Part shown: one piece after another, positions 1 through 13,746 of the stretch
Layout of the letters: the number at the start of each line of letters is the position of its first letter
Numbering within the stretch: position 1 is the stretch's first letter
From: Silene conica
Lineage: Eukaryota > Streptophyta > Magnoliopsida > Caryophyllales > Caryophyllaceae
NCBI GenBank assembly: GCA_029255685.2
Contig: CM055314.2
Location: 2,560,399 to 2,624,398, forward strand
Reading direction: 5' to 3'
DNA: 64,000 nucleotides
The notes under the pieces: model-generated
Seen by the model: the letters and a program-made list of their open reading frames with translations, nothing else
Database searches by the model: none
Told to the model about the DNA's origin: nothing
Translations under genes and position numbers: made by a program

Positions 1-254
1 GAAGTGCTAGTGGTTTTGAATATCGACGTCAACATGACTTATAATGGAAATAGTATTGACTCACTACTACCAAACAATACACAAAGTGGACAGTTTTGCA
101 AGTCCTCCAGAGGCTGGAAGTTCAATCCATGTCCAAGCACAGACCAATTTACTACAGTACTTACCCTACATTCTCCGTAAGGGGGCACAATACTTCAGCC
201 AAAAGTAAATTTCAAATAGCTGCTCACAAGATGATGAAATACTAAAGAATGTAC

Positions 255-3200
255 CTTCATACTTCATCTTTGGAGCTAGCAAACGATGATAATCAGCAAT
301 TCCAACTCGAGCTTTCATCTATTATCGACATCATGGAAGCATTACAAAGAACATTACTCATCAGTGCAAGGTTTCTGTAAGCTACAATATTGACTTGAGA
401 GGATAGGTAAAGAAACTATAGTAAAGTAGTCGTTAGTAAGCGCTGATAGAAATCATTAACCTAAAAGAAATACAAAAGCAGAATAAACAGAGAATATTGT
501 CAGTGACTCAGTGTAGAGACATGATGACCAAACGCGCTTATATGAAACCATTCAAATGACAGGCAACTTCCATACCCACATTTAATCTTCTACAAGCATA
601 ACATGACCGATAATTCTAGGAATTAAAACTAAGCAGTTAAGCGCATGAGCCAATGGAAACTTAAGAACTTTAAGGGTACTCTTTGAATATTGTTGTTGGG
701 ATAATTTCCCCCGCCTGCATTGGGCGTTTACCTATCATGGCCACCACGGAGTCCATGAAAAAGTCGAGAGCATGTGACATTCCAATTCTTAATAAAGGGC
801 CCGAAGATTTTATGTCATTCAAACTTGAGCGCGTTTCAATTGTGATACGACCTTTTGGTTTCAAAGGAACACGTCCTTGATCAGAAGAATAAAAACTGTG
901 AGGTTCGAAAAACTATGACCTTCCGGACAAGTGACAACGGCTGCTAAACGAGTTCGAAAATCGACGTTCTCGTTTGATGAAAATTTGGCCGGCTCGAAAA
1001 GAGTAGTGTTCCAGGCAACGAAATTATTGACATGTTCAAAAAGAGTGGCATTCAAGTTGAAGATTGAAGACTACAAAAAGTGAAACCTTATTCTCTCTTT
1101 TTATTATTTGTGTGTAAAATCATAGAAACTTTTACAAATGACCATGTGTTTGAGAGTATAGGCATGTCATAACTGAGGATTCTGATATATTAGAATATAT
1201 CATAAGGAATAAATAAGATAGTAAATAATAAGATATCTAGAATTATATTGAATGTTCTAGATTTAAGTTTATGGTTCTGTATATATATAGTCTATCAGTT
1301 GTATTTTTAGACACATATACAATCAACAATACTACGATTACTCTTTATGATTTATCCCCTCTCAAACTATAATAGTTGTACTTTTATGCCGTGTATGCAT
1401 GAATTTATGCTCAGTTTCCCACAAAAAGGTCGGCCTTAGATATGATCACCTGTAAAGCTAGGCAGCTAGCATTGCAGACTAGCTAAAATTGTACCAGCTG
1501 ATATTTGTAAATAAGCTATTATGATCAAATAAGCTAGCTCATTCCCCACACGCTACCTTATATAGCATTTCATTTCAGCTAGCTTATTTAGCTCACAAAT
1601 TCTCATTTACGACGGCACTATCCATCTTAGGCTTAAAACGAGTCAAGTATCATGCCACTTGTGTACACAAGACAAATTTAAGAAGGCACGATCCGTCTTA
1701 GGCTTAAGACGGGTCAAGTATCATACCACTTGTGTATATAAGACAAATATATTTTTTTTTCCAAATGCATTCTTATATACATAAGTGTTATGTACTTCAC
1801 CCGTCTTAAGTTTAAGACGGATAGTGGCGTCGTAAGGGAGACTTGTAGTAGTTCTTTAAAGAAGCTACTTACCAAACACTTGCACAAAAAAAGCTAGCCG
1901 GAATTTTGGTCAAATAAAGCCTAATCACTTGGCCCAAGCCCTTCCAGGGAAGCAGGCCTTTCAATGCAGGCCAGTAGGCCACGCAAAAAAGTGAACACCT
2001 CCAGTAAAACTCAGTGGTCATGGTTTAGTAACTTAAACAATAAGAACAAACATTTAGTAGCAGAATGATAACCATAGGAAAGATCCAGAATCATACCACC
2101 ATCATCGATCCTATAATTTATTTTCCTTTTGGAAGTGGGGGTAGCTTGGTGGGGAAGACTTTTCGGTAAGTGGTTCGGACTAACGTCGGAGATTGAGGGA
2201 AAAAATGAAGTAAGATAAAAAGGAACTGTTGAATAAAGGAGTTGATCGGAGAATTTGGAAAGCATACTCCTTAAAACAACAAGGACCAAAGAACTAAGTC
2301 AACTCACTGTCTGATTAATGCCTTCAACCATGATAGAGGCAGGCAATGGCTTCCCGTTGTCTGATGAGAAAATCCTACCATGGACTCCACTCTACAATAA
2401 AATAAAAAAATTAAGTATAGTAGTGAAGAAGTGTTACATAGTCCAACAAAACAGACAAAAAATGCATATAACAAAATACAAAATGGTCCCTCAATCGCTG
2501 CTATCAATTGAAGGTCAGTTACGATACTTACGAATATCAGATTAAAATTCGTAATATACTAGAATACTCTCTGGCATTCATCCAGGAGATACGAAACGAG
2601 TGAGAGGACACTTCTAAAAGTTCAAGGAATGTATAAGGCTGGCATTAAAACATTTCCACACTGCATCTAAAGTGTCAATCGTTAATTGAGTAGGTCTAAC
2701 GTAGTAACGTGGGACTTCTCCTGACTTTGTACTTCGCATGGAAATCTATTCCTTGAAAAAACTTAAAGATGGTCAGCATAATGCAGGGAAGTGTTTTTGT
2801 CCAAAATAATAACTTACCTAGCAGGGTTAGCTAAACAATTTCCCCAATATCTTGGGAAGTTAACCTCCTAGGGAAATTCCATATGCAAAACTCCCTTTAA
2901 TTAATCAACTTTGATTTTAGGTACTTTTCCGAAAACTGGGAATAGACTGTTTTAATGTCCAACGAAGCAGACAATATAATTAATAAGCTTGTTAAGCTGA
3001 ACATTACTGTATTGCTTCAAAAGGCTCCAAAGTTCAACAAATGGTATGGTATGGGAAGGATTAGATCATAGATGTATGTAATTTAGCTCATGTGCTGGAA
3101 CCCACAATCTACAATGCGTGTAAGGCTGGTATTGTTTCCAATACGACACTTTATTTCTGGCCAAAAGTACGGCGATTTCACGGAACTGCCATGTCCAACA

Positions 3201-6200
3201 CCTGCATCCCTCATCTGAGTCTCAGTAATAGATTGTTTTTTAAATGACTACATAAAGAAAATTTGAATAGGGAATCACATTGACGACTGATACTTCGCAA
3301 TACAAGAAATGTGTACAATCTTAGGATTCATTTTGCTTTATTAACCCTATTCCAAGCTTTGTATTTAAAATTTAAAATCGCATTTTCACCCGAGTAACGA
3401 TATCAGTTATAGTGGTCTGCTGTTATTATTTCTACAAAATGTGGTCTTAAATAAACTCTAAAACCTTGATATCTCGGTCATAAATAGGTGTCATGGCCAA
3501 TATTTAAAACCACGATTCCAAAGGACAAAAAATAGTGAATAATGAGAAATGTAAAAGGATATTTACATATTAAAACCAACATCTACAGACAAACATAAAC
3601 TAAAAAAAGGTGGTGGTGGAGGGGCAAAGAAAAAGGATACTTCACATCATACCTTAGCAACTGTTGCTACTAGATTTAACATGCTCATTCTGTTGTACTC
3701 CCAAATTGTTGGTAGCTGCACAATTAGAGATGTCAAGAAAAAATCAGAAAGCTTCACAGTTATCCAGAGCCCTACATAAAGCAATTAATCAAAAACACGG
3801 AAGTGTGAGGTTCATTATCAAAAAAATTAACGAAGAACGAGACAATCATCATGGGTAACAACTACAGAACATTATTAGCCTAATCTGGAAGTAAAAGGAA
3901 ATCCTGAAGCAAGCAGACAGCTATAACCAATAGCCATAGCCAATCAAGACTGGCTCTATTTGAAAGGGCTTACAAATGAAGAGTATGAAACAAAATGAGA
4001 TGCTGGGACCAAAAACCTAAGAACAATCAGTTAGTCTTGCTTGTGACGGGTCGGATGGAGAGACGGATAATGACATTCACAAAACGAATAGGGGGACAAG
4101 GTGGGACATCCCCATGTGTTTTCCTCTCTCCTCTAAATGGGTATTTTGTGAGACAAAATGGTATCCGTCTTCTCCTTGTGACGGATACCCTCCGTCTACA
4201 ATGAGAATTTGTGAAGAACAATAATAAGCATGGAGTCCAATATGGGCTGTGAAAAAGCTACACGACCGGTTTGTAAAGGTGTCGTAGTCACACGGAGCTA
4301 TCGCTCTCAACAAACAAGATTCGGCTGAGACAATCAATTAATTACATGATTGAAAATGAGATTTAGTACATTTATAGTGAGTGTCAAATTAGAGCACAGG
4401 AGGACAAAGACACAAGGATGAAAACAATTTGAAGAAGAATAGACAAGAAATTGACAAGGGGGAGGCAAGGACCTGTTTAGAAGAAAGAAGATAATTAAAT
4501 TCTCTCATTTTGGTGCACGGAGCCGGGAGAATTGGAATTAGCAGAAGTATGAAAATTAGGAAATATTGTTTCCACCTATTTTGTTCCAAATTTTACATAC
4601 TACCACCTAATATGTCCTTTATTACAAACTAATACCAAAGTTGTAGCTTATATATCCAAACTCACACCTATTTTCATTTCATTCACATTTATGATTTTGG
4701 CATATTAGCTGTCTTATCTCAATAGGAAATTCGATTTCACCCACGCACTAATAAGGGTAGATTTATTCTATTAGGAAAGCATTGTCGATTCGGTGTGGTT
4801 AACTATTCTCAATTCTGTTTCCTGCAATACAATTTCCTAACACCCCATCTGCACAAACTGCTCCCTCACCACCAAAACCCTCAGCTCCAAACCAACAATG
4901 ACATCATTTCACAAATTGGCAACCCCCACACCATTTGCACATCATGCTCATTCTGATTACTCCACCACAATTTCTGTCGTACAACTATTACCATTCCCAG
5001 AATATAATAAGGGGTAGTTGGAGGAAGGTTGAGAAAATATAATAAGGGTATTTTGGGTATTCAACAGAAGTTCCAGTGATTCATTGGTAAACCAGATGGG
5101 AAATAAGTAAAATCATCAGCGGAACGATAAAAAAGTGCGAGCGTGAACATACAAGCTAGAAATTGGGTGATAGTTCGTAAAAAAACGATATTTTACGTGA
5201 GTTTGTGAAATTTGGACCAAAACAGGTGGAAATTACAAATATTTCCGTAACCCTATAGGACTTATGTTGATTGTTACTCGTACTTTTATTTTAGTTCTGC
5301 GAACTGCTCCGTAGATCACTAGTTCATATTAATGTACTTTTGTTAAATAAAATTAGACAATTGTAAAATGCACCACTGTTAAAATAAATTAGAGATAGAC
5401 ATAAAGCTAACGTTTAACCTCACTAGCATTGGGCCATTTATTGTCACTGATTTCCAATGTCAACTCCAAACAACCAGCATGAATGTAATTCCAATCTTGC
5501 ATACCACCATATATGGGGTACCTTCACCAAAGTTCGATAGGTTAAAAACTTGAACTATACTTGTCGAAAAAGCTAATACGCCAAAATGTACCGTCTATGG
5601 CTCACCAAGCTGCTCCATTAGTTATGCCTTCAGGGAACTCTTTGCTAAGGGACATATTATAGTGAGAATGACTATACACGCCAGCTAAATACCGAAAGGT
5701 TTCATCATCAGGGCATGCATAGTAATCCCTCCTGAAACATAATTATAATTACCAAAGTATTAAGGTGTTAGAGCTCCATAATTTCATGGTTCTGCTGAAG
5801 GATCATTTCAAAGAAAATAGGTTTATGAACATTCATGACTCCTACAATACGCATATTAAAGTTAAGGAAAAATGCTATCAAGGAAAGTGATACGCATGCA
5901 AAGGCACTGAGGTAACAATGACTGCAATCACTGCATAGCACCAAATACACCATAGTTATGCTTGATTTCCAGATTTACAGACAAGAATTTAATATCGTAG
6001 AATGGAAACTGTGGAATTCTTGGTCTCCCCATCTTCAGTTGGAGAAATAAAAGGTGATCCCTCGTAGAATTACGCGACAGGAGAGGAACTGATGAAAAAA
6101 CCTTATTTGTTGTTCATTAAGCAATAAGTAGCAAATTTTCCATTTTTAGTTCACAGAAAGACTCAAAATTACTTTTCACGGAGCATCTACATGTCGTACC

Positions 6201-9200
6201 ATCATTACCACAACAACAACATTACACAAGTGCCTCAACGGCTCATGCATATGTATGCAGCCAGTCTGTTTTTGGATGATCACATAATAGAAGTACATAA
6301 AATGCCTTAACACTCTGCTATTTCACAGTAAAAGAAGCAAACAGAGTTCTACTTAATTCCATCATATTCCAAAGCCAAAGAACCGTAAATGTTTGGCCCC
6401 ACTGGAATTGGAAACATGTCTTACTAGCATTAAGTATAGATAACTGAGAGGCATTCAAAACATACTAAACGATACACAATAATATAAGCGCATAGACGTT
6501 GAACTTTAGAGCAGTAGAATAAGGCATTCTGAAAGTCCAAAGTTTTCTGATTGGTGTAAGTACTTCAAACAGCATTCAAACCATTTCAGATAATGTTTCT
6601 GTAAAAATAGATGCAGCCAGCATTCAGTCAGCAGAAAGATGCACAGAAAGTATTCCAAAATTTTCACCTCTTACTCTGAGTGCCATCCCAAGGATAATTT
6701 GCAACAAGTGCACCCTGAAAAATATCACAAACAAGGACTTTAGCAACCATTGAAATCTGAACTACAATCTATCTAGCCATGAAGAAAGCGTGAATACGCA
6801 CGCACCCTCCTTATTTTTTCTTCCAGAAGAGCATAACACACATGACTATAAACCCATAAAATAATTGCATTTAAGTTTAATCGAGCTCCCCAAATTGAAA
6901 GCCTCCTTATGTAAATTGTAAAGATGGGAATTGTGGTAATAGGAAAGAGAAGCAAGGAGAAAAATACATGTAAAGATTACAAAAATGAGACACGTACACC
7001 GAGTCAAAGAGACACACGCCACAAAAAAGAGGAAAGGTAATATTAACTTTTGTTATTTAGTTCTACTTTAGTATTCTGTCTTATTATACTAACAAGAAAA
7101 GCTGCTCAGAGGACCAAGAATCTGAAGCATAGATGCTAAAAGAAGTGATTATTCAACCATCAGAACTGAAGGTCAAATTGTTTGGAATAGTCTTCTCTAA
7201 TCTAGTTACATGATAAGGTTTACACCTTGTTAAAGCACACAGTTTACTACGGAGTATATGATTACCATTTTGTTACTACAGAGTAATGTTCCCTACTGAC
7301 TATAAATGAACATTCAGTAAACCCCTTCAGCCCTTCCATCCTATTCCACTTATTCCCCACCGGAATCCATAAGGTCAATAATGCAATGATTTTTTTAACA
7401 AAATAAATAAAGAATAGCCAAAAATGTATTACCCCGTGCAAACTGGCAGATGCTGTAAACTGTATCCTCCTTAGCCAGCGCATAATAGCTTTTGTTTCAG
7501 GTTGCCTTGCATCCTCGACATCGTTATTAGGGAAGAACTATTTGAGGTCATTAGATATAGTTAGAAAAATAGTGGTCAGCAAACTCATCATAATCACAGT
7601 ATCTGTCCTTTTAGGACTGTATTAGTTAAAGTACATGAATTATGAAAATATCACAATCATATAATCCATTTAAACGGCACCTAAGAAAATTTATAAAAGA
7701 TCCAACAATTATATCACGTTTGGATAACATTCCATATCATATTTTTAAACACTTACATAGCTTTTATCAAATATAACCAAATAAGAACAGGAGTTAAATA
7801 TAAACCACACTTCCATTTGAGTTTAATCTCTAGCACACAAACATGAATGAACGGTTGTACAGTCGTGCTCTCATATGCCTACAAACACCATCTCATATAA
7901 AACACACTAAATTCTAGAATCACCATGCCTCACACAAGGCTTCTACTATTACAAGATTCAATATGCAAGACTTGGCATACGTGTCCAATGAAACTGTCAA
8001 CCCATCAGTTGGTAAGTCATTTAGATACCTACCTCCATTCAACTTTTATCTTCCCACTTCAATAAAATACTCCTCACATATATTGGATAAATGGGAAGAT
8101 AAAAGCTGAATGGAGGGAGTAATAAAAGGGGGGGGGGGGGGGGGGGAAGGAGTAAAAATCTAGAACTTCGAATGCGAAGTATCCTCGTGGCCCTCCCTAT
8201 GGATGATTTTCAGGCTGTACTGGCTTGGGGAGGGGAGGAGAGAAACCTACCAAGAAAAAATGCATTTTCTTGCTATGAATCTCCACCACTTCCCCTAAGT
8301 TTCCAGACCAGCCAGGACCAACGCACGCAACCTTTTGGAGAGTAGGCAAATCCAAAGGGTAAAACTTTCAGCCCTTGGGACAAATTGGAGGTGTGAACCT
8401 TAATTCAAATTTTCAACTGATTAATTAAGTAGGACAAATTATTAGCCATACCGAAGGCAAGTCCAAGGATGAGAGAAATCAAGGCAACCAAAACATACCT
8501 GATCAGGAAAATCTCGATTTAAATCAACGTTTTTGGCATTCCCTCGCTTTCTAAGAGCAAACCCATCAGGATTCATCGATGGTAGTATATGGAGGTGTAC
8601 ATTCTCAACAATGAACTTTGCCTGAAAAAACTCCATTGAAGGTCATATAGTCATATACTCATTTATATGAAACAAATTTCAAAACCATGCTAGGTATTAA
8701 AAAAAAAATCTATCGGAATGTTTTGAGCAGACCGATATAAATGATATGAGATTAGAACTAGAGTCTGTAGCAATCTAGGATTCATGTAATGGGCTCTTTC
8801 CCCTGTAGCTAAAATCTCTCTTTTCCTTCGCTTGTTTCTCACTAGTATTATGTGTCCTTTTACTTTGCTTTATCAGTCACAAATGCACAACAATTACCAT
8901 ATATTTTTATAATCCCACCAGTAAGTTGGATTTCTACATTTTTCGAGATACTTAAGAGAGGTTTTGAAAATTGTAGTTAATCCAACTCACGGTTTTTTAT
9001 TACACTTTCTGAAAGGTGTTCAGACTGTTGCTTATGAAAGATAAGATAGTGGACAATTTTATCAAAATAAACCAATATTGTGCCACTGCCAATTTGCCAT
9101 GTTCTCTCTAACCTTAAAGAGCTCAAATGCAGTACAAGATAAAAAAAACGTTTGTATTAACAAGTTGTATAACTGCCTACAATGGAATGTAAGGAGAAGA

Positions 9201-11421
9201 CGAGAAAGTACCAAAGGATCCTTCGCAAAATTGTCGCATAGCCAGTTAGCGAGAAGTATCAAAAGCTCACGGCCAACAGGTTCATCTCCATGAACATTAC
9301 CAATGAACTGCACAAGGCACAATTAGCTAGTTCTTTACATTACCATATCCAAAGCTAAATATTTTTTGAATAAATTACAAAAATGGCAATTGTAAACATG
9401 ACTTAAAACCCCATGGGCCCCGAAATAATGAATATGCAAATTTGAAATGCACAAACACATACCCGTGTGGTATGAAACTATTGACTACATGACTAATTCT
9501 TTGTACTTGTCAACTTGAATTGGTCCCTATATAATTGCATATTCATCCATGTTCTCAAATGAACCACAGCCACTTAACTAACAAATCCCGTAACTAGAAT
9601 GAGCATTTTAATTCAGTCACTCTATCAGTTAGGTTTTGAAAGCAAGTTAAGCAACAACTATGGAAAAACTACATCATGGATTTGTTGGGGAAAAAAAGAT
9701 GGTTTGCCACCACTTGAAGTCTCATAAGTGGAGCACTTTCCTAACATAGAATCTTAGATATAAACATTTTTACAAAAAAAAAAAAAGGTTTGTCTGAGGC
9801 TCGCTGATGCAGATGGTAAAACGCCTCAAGGAGTCATATGGGTGCTTTTAGCGCAAAGCCTGTCCAAATAGGCATATTGGTAACAAGTTCCATAATATTT
9901 TCACCCTGTCTTTCCCTTTTCCTCTATCATACCTAGTTTTTTATTAATTTACATGCTAACCTTTTCTATAATTTAAAAAGGGATATAGCTGCATAAGACT
10001 TTATTATGAAAATTAAAATATGTTTGCAAACATGGCGTGCCTCGTGGCCATGAAGCTCGGGCCTTCACTCCTTATCCTACGACTCATGACTCTCATCATT
10101 TACGAGCTCTTGTCACCTCTGTGTGCTTTGTGCCTTTCAGAACTAAGGTATCGATCCATAACTAGGGTTCAAATTTATTTTCAAACTGCTATACATGTTA
10201 TAAAACCTTGCAAGAACTACAACATACATTTTGCCAACAATGTTAGCCAAATGCTATTCAAAGTTGACAACACAAGGAGTCGATTAGCAATCTCACTCTT
10301 ATTTTCTGTGCAAAAAATTAAGTGCTGAATCTATGGTTCAGAGCCTCAGAAGTCCTGAGTCGTCCACTCAAATATCAGTTAACCCAACACTGGTCTCAGG
10401 GTACCCAAAGCGAGATGCGATGGAATTTGAGACGAACAACTAGCTTATCGTGAATACAACTCTCCCAAGAGTCGAGACAGATAACTGACCTTGAATGCAG
10501 GTTCAGGCTCTTCTCTCCCGGGATTATCAGAAATTTCCATTACCCACTGCAAGTAAACCATAGCATCCACTTAATCACATAGTGCATCAAAACAATTTAA
10601 ATGCAGAATACATTGTCACAAAAATTTGCTCTGCTAGAAAAATATACCAGAGGTAATCCACCAACACTCCTTCCAATACTGAGCAGCAATTATGAAAACC
10701 CCTCAAGGAGAGAAAAATAAAGTTGAGTCAGCAGAATCAACTAAGTCTAGGGTTTCAAACAATTTTTTTTCAAACACAAATTCTCATTGAAGACGGACAC
10801 TATCCATCACAAGCTGAAGACGGATAGTGTTTGTCTCACAAAATACTCGATTTTCCTCCGTCTTCAGCTTGTGACGGATTTCAAAAGGTTGCATGATTTG
10901 ACTCTCATGAAATGTAGGATACAGCATAGATGGCATGCAAAAACGACGACCACAAATGCCACAACCATTACCTGTATATACGTGAAATGTTACTACATCT
11001 CTCTCCAAATGCCATGATAGCGTTCTCCAATTCGGCATTACTCATGTACCCTTTAGCTACATCGGCACTGCAATTACATTAATTTTGCCTTAATCGAATG
11101 ATTTCATGCTATACAAAATCCGATGAGATCTTCAAGAATTCAAACAAATACCTGGGTTTTGATTCGCCATCATCCAACAAATGCCTACCTGAACACACCA
11201 TTAAAAATACAATTTAAACCCACTTCACTAAAGAGGCATTTTCCGAGATACTGTTTATAAAATGCATATATAAACAACACAAATTAAGAAAGTTTGAATT
11301 TAGGATCATAATAACCTGGGAATTGAGAAGTGTATTCACCCCCTCTTGCAATTGCAGGGTAGATAATCGAGAATAGATTGAGAAGGATAATTGCAAATTG
11401 GGATAAACAAATTGAACTCAT
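255..11421 (-). CDS. SOL1: SOL1-like M14 metallocarboxypeptidase (carboxypeptidase D type), 3' end outside window
   Basis: Zinc carboxypeptidase of the M14 N/E-D type. Plant SOL1 removes C-terminal Arg/Lys from peptide precursors such as CLE19 in the secretory/endosomal system. Exons read on the minus strand: 11421-11316, 11188-11152, 11067-10972, 10678-10648, 10546-10490, 9307-9212, 8621-8499, 7537-7433, 6714-6668, 5731-5606, 5521-5419, 3715-3653, 2391-2308, 318-255. All have AG/GT borders and phases join without a break, giving about 379 residues. The start at 11421 opens a hydrophobic signal peptide. Zinc motif GNVHGDEPVGRE (H..E), substrate motif VDLNRDFPD, second zinc His in LHGGALVANYPWD and the catalytic-Glu segment CLELTLEISDNKWP are all present. 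After these comes the transthyretin-like regulatory domain (GVHGRIF...IADYHRLLAP). The remaining C terminus, probably with the membrane anchor, must lie left of base 1. The 31-nt exon encodes IGRSVGGLPL and joins in frame. Introns hold several MITEs. Confidence 0.9.
660..1070 (-). other. Unrecognised open frames inside the last visible SOL1 intron
   Basis: Two overlapping open frames on the minus strand (861-1055 and 670-864, in different frames) look more protein-like than the surrounding intron and could be one decayed reading frame with a frameshift near 870. I do not recognise the product. They are not SOL1 exons, because the flanking SOL1 exons (2391-2308 and 318-255) join directly in phase. 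A degraded transposon ORF or chance frames are both possible. Confidence 0.25.
1594..1850. repeat. MITE-like inverted repeat in SOL1 intron
   Basis: The segment begins like the common 9-bp-TSD MITE of this window (cacaaattctcattt then acgacgg) and ends with cgtcttaagtttaagacgg near 1800-1820. The internal motif cgtcttaggcttaa occurs twice (about 1624 and 1707). It appears to be a compound or diverged copy. I could not fix its exact ends. Confidence 0.4.
4028..4213 (-). mobile_element. MULE-type MITE, family A, in SOL1 intron
   Basis: This 186-bp element starts cagttagtcttgcttgtgac and ends gagaatttgtg. It is flanked by a perfect 9-bp duplication aagaacaat at 4019-4027 and 4214-4222. The same terminal sequences recur in copies at 18984, 52789, 53104 and 54545. 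The 9-bp duplication points to Mutator-like transposition. No coding capacity. Confidence 0.85.
8028..8119. mobile_element. Short Stowaway-like MITE next to a poly-G run
   Basis: A 92-bp inverted repeat: cctacctccattcaactttt on the left matches the reverse complement of the right end, ctccctccattcagctttt. TA dinucleotides flank both sides (8026-8027, 8120-8121), as expected for Stowaway/Tc1-mariner MITEs. A homopolymer of about 19 G follows at 8129-8147. Confidence 0.65.
10774..10880. repeat. Truncated family A MITE in SOL1 intron
   Basis: The terminal sequence cacaaattctcatt is followed by gaagacggacactatcc and an internal inverted copy ending in cttgtgacgg. It is shorter than the full 185-196 bp copies, and the other terminus (agtaagtcttgcttg) is missing. 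Confidence 0.5.
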
Positions 11422-13746
11422 TTTGTTGATTCTCACTCTAGTTTACTGTTATTGCAAAATCAGGGATCATAAGTATTGAGAATTTGAGATTATATTTTGG
11501 GAACTGCGTAATGAGGTAATCCAACCTATGATTTCATGTTTACGAAACGTAATTAGTGAGATTTAAGCGAGTAGTTGACTGTATTTTATTTTATTCGTGT
11601 GACGACAGAATTCACGGTCTTAGTCTTGAGTATGGCCATGGGTCATAAATCATAATGAGATGAGATAGTTCGTGAAGTGAGTTCGATTCGATTAAGTCTC
11701 GGCTTGTGCGAATTTAAGGAGCTTGGGTTGAGCTCAATAGCTCAGCGAGTCAAGCTGAGATAAGGTTGACTCGACTCGAAAAAATCGGGAGTGGCTCGAA
11801 TATGTGTTATAGGATAGTATCTTGCTCTTATTTTATAAAAATATTTATTATGATTATATTTTTGTATAGTAATATCGAATGTTTTTATCGTTGCTTAATA
11901 ATTAAATCTAACCTCAAAATCAAGTTTCCAAAAACATCAAAAAAAGAAAAAAAAAATAACTTAACAATTACACGTGGATTAGAATTAGGCTTGAGTTTAT
12001 GTTAAAGCCTGTAAAAATAGTACCGAGTTCAATTTTTTTAAGCTCGATCGGGTGAACTCGAGATCGACTCAAGGTTGAGTTTTGTTTCATGATATGGACA
12101 TGCCACCTGGGCACGACGCCCTTAATCAAATATGAGAACGTGTGCTTTTAAGATGTTCAGATCGTTTTAGCTTTGCCGGTCTTGCTCGATGAAGTTCTCG
12201 AAGTAATTAGTCATAGTTTATGGGACTCATGATTCTTTCTTCATAGATTTTTCCTTACATGTTTTCTCCAACTCCAAATATAGCTTAATCTTGCCCTCCT
12301 TCTCCTGGCCTAGTAGCCCGAAAAGTTCCTCCGCCTCTTCCCGGAGAACCTTCGATTTTTCCTCGTATTGGAGGGCCTGGTCCCGGAGAAAGAAGCAGGC
12401 CTGCAGGGTCTAAATATGGAAGTAAGAGAAATCAAAATAAAGCCGCATAAAGAAGCAAGTAGCATAGCCTGCAAAGAATATGAAAGTACCTCGTATGCGC
12501 TCTCGACGCTTAAGTCCGCCATCTCTTCAGGGACTTAGCGGTCATGGCTTCCTGAGAGCCTGGGAGTCTGGGACTCGCAATCCTTGGAGAAAGGGCCAAT
12601 ACCTCGGGGATTTGGAGGATCCAAACTCCACAGGCAACCTGATCACAATGTCAGGAGTCATAGCAACAACGGGGGTTGATCCAGAAGTCACCGTAGTAGG
12701 GATAAATTCGCCAGAAGCAGCAGGGGGACCAGAGCCAGATGAGACATCAATTGAGCCGACTTTGACAAGGTTAGGGGTGGGTGCGGGGCGGACCCACGAA
12801 AACCCGCCCCACTGACACCCCTAAACTTGACTGAAGGATTTAATCAAACTGGTGCAACACCTGAACTGAGGATCTTATCATGACACGTTACCCAAATTGA
12901 TCTAAACCAATATAATCTGACAAAAATGTTTATTATTACTCCTAAATGTAAAACGGTTCAACCCGCTATATATTATTTACCATTGCCCCTAATCAACTTG
13001 ATAATAATATACCCGAAAAATGGCCCAAATACGAAACAGTTCAACCTGATATATATTTACCATTACAACATTAAGAAAAGCTATTTAAAACTTATTTATT
13101 TATTCTGGCATAAATATCACTTAATCAACATTTTTTTACCATTTTGTCTAGCATGCTATTTTTTCTAACAATTTATCCAACATGCTACCTTTTTTACCAA
13201 TTTGTCCAAGACTCTCTACTTTTATACCAAATTAGAAGTTTGGCCCATGAATTGGACCGAACACCAACTAGTAATCGGATTTGTCCAAGACTCTCTACTT
13301 TTTTTAATTAACATGATTGCTAGTTGTGACATACCCTAAATCTAGAGGTGGTAATCAAATCACTTAAATCGGGACAAAGCTGGTCGAATCATAATATCAC
13401 ATTGATGAACCGAAACTAACCTTACCCGCCCGAAACCCGACCGATAACCAATAAATGCCTTAATTATGTCCGTTGAATATGGAAACATGAATTGGACCGA
13501 ACACCAAGTACTCGCTCAAGTTGGTGGGTCAAACCAAGCATGACATGCAAACTCCTTTACCCTCTCTACTCTTCCCCCTTCTTTCCCCCCAATTCAATCA
13601 ACCACATCAAAACCTAGAAATTCAAATTACCTTCTTTTCTAACCTTTGATTGTTATGTATTTTTATGGGCCTCGCTTAAATTAAATCCAATTGAAGTTTA
13701 ATTATCTGGGTCAATCACAGAATCATAAATTAAATTCAAACAAAAG
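11422..13746. other. Divergent intergenic region between SOL1 and the 13747 gene
   Basis: The two flanking genes are transcribed away from each other, so both promoters lie here. About 11640-12110 is rich in repeated gagctcgagtcgact-like words typical of old plant repeats. About 12240-12815 holds a decayed transposon ORF, listed separately. The segment 12771-12825 is a small GC-rich inverted repeat (ggggtgggtgcggggcgg against ccgccccactgacacccc), probably a hAT end. 12926-13560 is AT-rich with no recognisable gene. Confidence 0.5.
12240..12815 (-). pseudogene. Decayed gag-like or transposon-associated ORF
   Basis: Minus-strand translation gives a Ser/Thr/Pro-rich stretch (about 12800-12570) followed after a stop by SPEEMADLSVESAYEV. 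A Glu/Lys-rich coiled coil follows (LQACFFLRDQALQYEEKSKV onwards, about 12410-12230). This arrangement resembles the variable gag-like ORFs of plant retrotransposons. Stops and frame changes show that it is not functional. No pol domain is nearby. Identification by general character only. Confidence 0.4.

Noticed and set aside
8129..8147. Poly-G run as a regulatory G-quadruplex
   Set aside because: A simple homopolymer next to a MITE in an intron. Length may be affected by sequencing; nothing else supports function.
12480..12815. 111-residue plus-strand frame
   Set aside because: It is antisense to the decayed gag-like ORF, whose minus-strand translation gives the better protein-like sequence.
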